Origin: Chloroflexota bacterium
Lineage (GTDB): Bacteria; Chloroflexota; Dehalococcoidia; UBA2979
Length of the DNA stretch: 8,199 nt
NCBI GenBank assembly: GCA_009843585.1
Contig: VYDC01000033.1
Location: forward strand, 1-8,199
Direction: 5' to 3'
Below are positions 6,898-8,199 of this stretch, in pieces; position 1 is the first letter of the stretch; every line of letters begins with the position of its first letter. A program made the translations under genes and the position numbers. Under the pieces are notes generated by a model. The model saw only the letters and a program-made list of their open reading frames with translations, searched no databases and was not told the origin of the DNA.

Positions 6898-8199
6898 GCG
6901 CGCCGAGGGTCACCTCCTCGGCCTCGCCGCCGCGCAGCGGGCTGTCCTCGGGCATGGGGATCGTGTAGCGGATCGTAGCCTGGCCGGGGGCGACGGCGAT
7001 CTCCTGCACGAACGAGTGGAGGAAGGCCTTCGACTCGGTCAGTTCGCTCGTCCCGAGGAACTCCCGCATCTCCTCGGCGTAGGCCGTGATCGTCTCCACG
7101 TCGTCGAGCACCTCTCGCCGCTGCGAGAGCGCGGCCCGCGCCTCGGAGGCCGCCTGCTCCAGGCGCTCGCGGCGCTCCTTGTGGTCGCGCACGCGCGGGA
7201 GCACGTCGCTGATGTCCAGCTCGGTCGTCTCCATGAGGTGGTAGAGGCGGTCCAGCCGGCGGCGCACGTCGGCGAGCTCGGACTCGATCGTCTCCAGCTT
7301 CCGGCGCTGCTCGTGCGCGATGCCGTCCAGCTCCTCGCCGACGAGGCGCACGAGGTCGCGGATGTTGGAGTCGGTGAGGACGTTGGCGCGGAGCTGGTCC
7401 ACGACGAGCCGCTCGAAGCGCCGTGCGTTGAGCCGCGGGGCGTCGCAGGCCCCGCGGCCGCGCTTCATGAGCGACTGGCAGACGTAGTAGGAGAACTGGC
7501 CGCTCTTGGAGTCCTGCCCGGAGAGGGCGCGCCGGCAGCTGCGGCACTTGACGAGCCCGCTCAGCAGGTAGGAGCTGCCGACGCGGCGCGGGTGAGCGCG
7601 CTTCGGTGCGCGTGAGCGCATGAGCGACTGCACGCGACCGAACTGCTCCTTCGAGACGATCCGCGGAAAGGCGTCCTCGACGCGCACCGGCGGCGCGCCG
7701 TCCTTCGCGCCCATGCCCCACTGGAGCACGCCCGTGTAGACCTCGTTGGTGAGCAGGATGTGGACGCCGTTCTTCGACCAGGGGCGTCCCGTGGGGTTGG
7801 TGATGCCGTCGTCGTTGAGGGTGCGGGCGATCTCGGTGATGCCCTTGCCCGCCTCGGCGAGGGCGAAGATGCGCTCCACGACCGGAACGGTCTCCGGGTC
7901 GGGCTCGAGCCGTGGGCGCTTCTTCGCGCCGTCCTGCACGTAGACCCTGGAGTAGCCGTAGGGCGTGCGGCTGGCGACCCAGAAGCCGCGCGAGGCGGCC
8001 TCGCGCATGCCCCGGGCGACCTCCTGCGCAAGATTTTCCGAGTAAAACTCGTCGACGCTCTCGATGATCGCTTCCATGAGCTTGCCGGTGGGGGAGTCGT
8101 CGGCGTGCTCGGTGATGGAGACGACGCGGATGCCGCGCCTTCTCAGCATCGACTTGAAGGCGACGGCGTGCTCGCGCTTGCGCGTGAAGCGGGAGAACT
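6863..8199 (-). CDS. Large serine recombinase (site-specific integrase), N-terminus cut by window
   Basis: This enzyme family integrates and excises mobile elements through a serine-linked DNA intermediate. The frame is open to the right edge; 444 residues are visible and the ATG at 8149 is internal, because the 16 residues before it (FSRFTRKREHAVAFKS) continue the resolvase fold. Order in the fragment: end of the resolvase catalytic domain with DDSPTGKLMEAIIESVDEFY (about 29-55), recombinase domain (about 60-165), zinc ribbon with cysteines at 218, 221, 240 and 251, an Arg/Glu-rich coiled coil (about 285-370), and a C-terminal strand region ending YTIPMPEDSP and VLSTVKSGGR. The catalytic serine lies off the edge. 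The TAG stop (6863-6865) and the final SGGR codons are inside the tRNA-Val acceptor end. A patch at 8028-8051 uses A/T-rich codons (GAA AAT CTT), unlike the neighbouring chromosomal genes. Confidence 0.93.
   Translation of the reverse strand, partial: FSRFTRKREHAVAFKSMLRRRGIRVVSITEHADDSPTGKLMEAIIESVDEFYSENLAQEVARGMREAASRGFWVASRTPYGYSRVYVQDGAKKRPRLEPDPETVPVVERIFALAEAGKGITEIARTLNDDGITNPTGRPWSKNGVHILLTNEVYTGVLQWGMGAKDGAPPVRVEDAFPRIVSKEQFGRVQSLMRSRAPKRAHPRRVGSSYLLSGLVKCRSCRRALSGQDSKSGQFSYYVCQSLMKRGRGACDAPRLNARRFERLVVDQLRANVLTDSNIRDLVRLVGEELDGIAHEQRRKLETIESELADVRRRLDRLYHLMETTELDISDVLPRVRDHKERRERLEQAASEARAALSQRREVLDDVETITAYAEEMREFLGTSELTESKAFLHSFVQEIAVAPGQATIRYTIPMPEDSPLRGGEAEEVTLGAPVLSTVKSGGR
6863..8199. 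mobile_element. Left end of an integrative element inserted at tRNA-Val
   Basis: A recombinase gene directly abutting and overlapping a tRNA 3' end, pointing toward it, is the usual boundary of an integrated island or prophage. Only the recombinase is visible; the cargo and the other att site lie to the right of the window. The chromosomal side is the thrS-to-pheT block. Whether the element is still complete and mobile cannot be judged. Confidence 0.6.

Noticed and set aside
6846..7721. Minus-strand frame ending WWAIVDSNH across the tRNA
   Set aside because: It is a shadow of the recombinase gene; the ending is simply the translated complement of the tRNA T-arm and acceptor stem.

Overview
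The window is very GC-rich bacterial DNA (by eye around 70% GC; not computed). It has two parts: a conserved translation-gene block with a biotin-carboxylase pair inside it, and the left end of an integrated mobile element sitting in a tRNA-Val gene. The lineage cannot be fixed from the sequence. High GC, a threonyl-tRNA synthetase without a TGS domain and a Chloroflexota-like large serine recombinase suggest a high-GC Chloroflexota or deep-branching Actinomycetota relative, but this is a guess.

Left edge (2-1225, + strand): the C-terminal half of pheT (phenylalanyl-tRNA synthetase beta chain), cut by the window start. It converges on the next operon with only 28 bases between the stop codons.

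Middle (1254-6544, all - strand): read in the direction of transcription this is thrS, a biotin carboxylase (accC-like), a biotin carboxyl carrier protein (accB-like), infC, rpmI, rplT. The ends are the widespread thrS-infC-rpmI-rplT translation cluster. The two acyl-CoA carboxylase genes are inserted between thrS and infC, and no carboxyltransferase gene is visible. The infC start appears to be the rare codon ATC, with a strong Shine-Dalgarno sequence and two GC-rich hairpins upstream. A candidate extended -10 box just after accB suggests that infC-rpmI-rplT can be transcribed separately.

Intergenic stretch (6545-6798): the upstream region of thrS and of the divergent tRNA gene. It holds a 10-bp inverted repeat in a locally AT-richer patch next to a weak thrS -10 box, plus two GC-rich hairpins in the presumed thrS leader.

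Right edge (6799-8199): a complete tRNA-Val(GAC) with encoded CCA on the + strand, and a large serine recombinase on the - strand. The recombinase stop codon and last codons lie inside the tRNA 3' end. This is the layout of an element integrated at a tRNA 3' end, with its recombinase at the junction; the rest of the element lies beyond the window. The recombinase N-terminus, including the catalytic serine, is also cut off.
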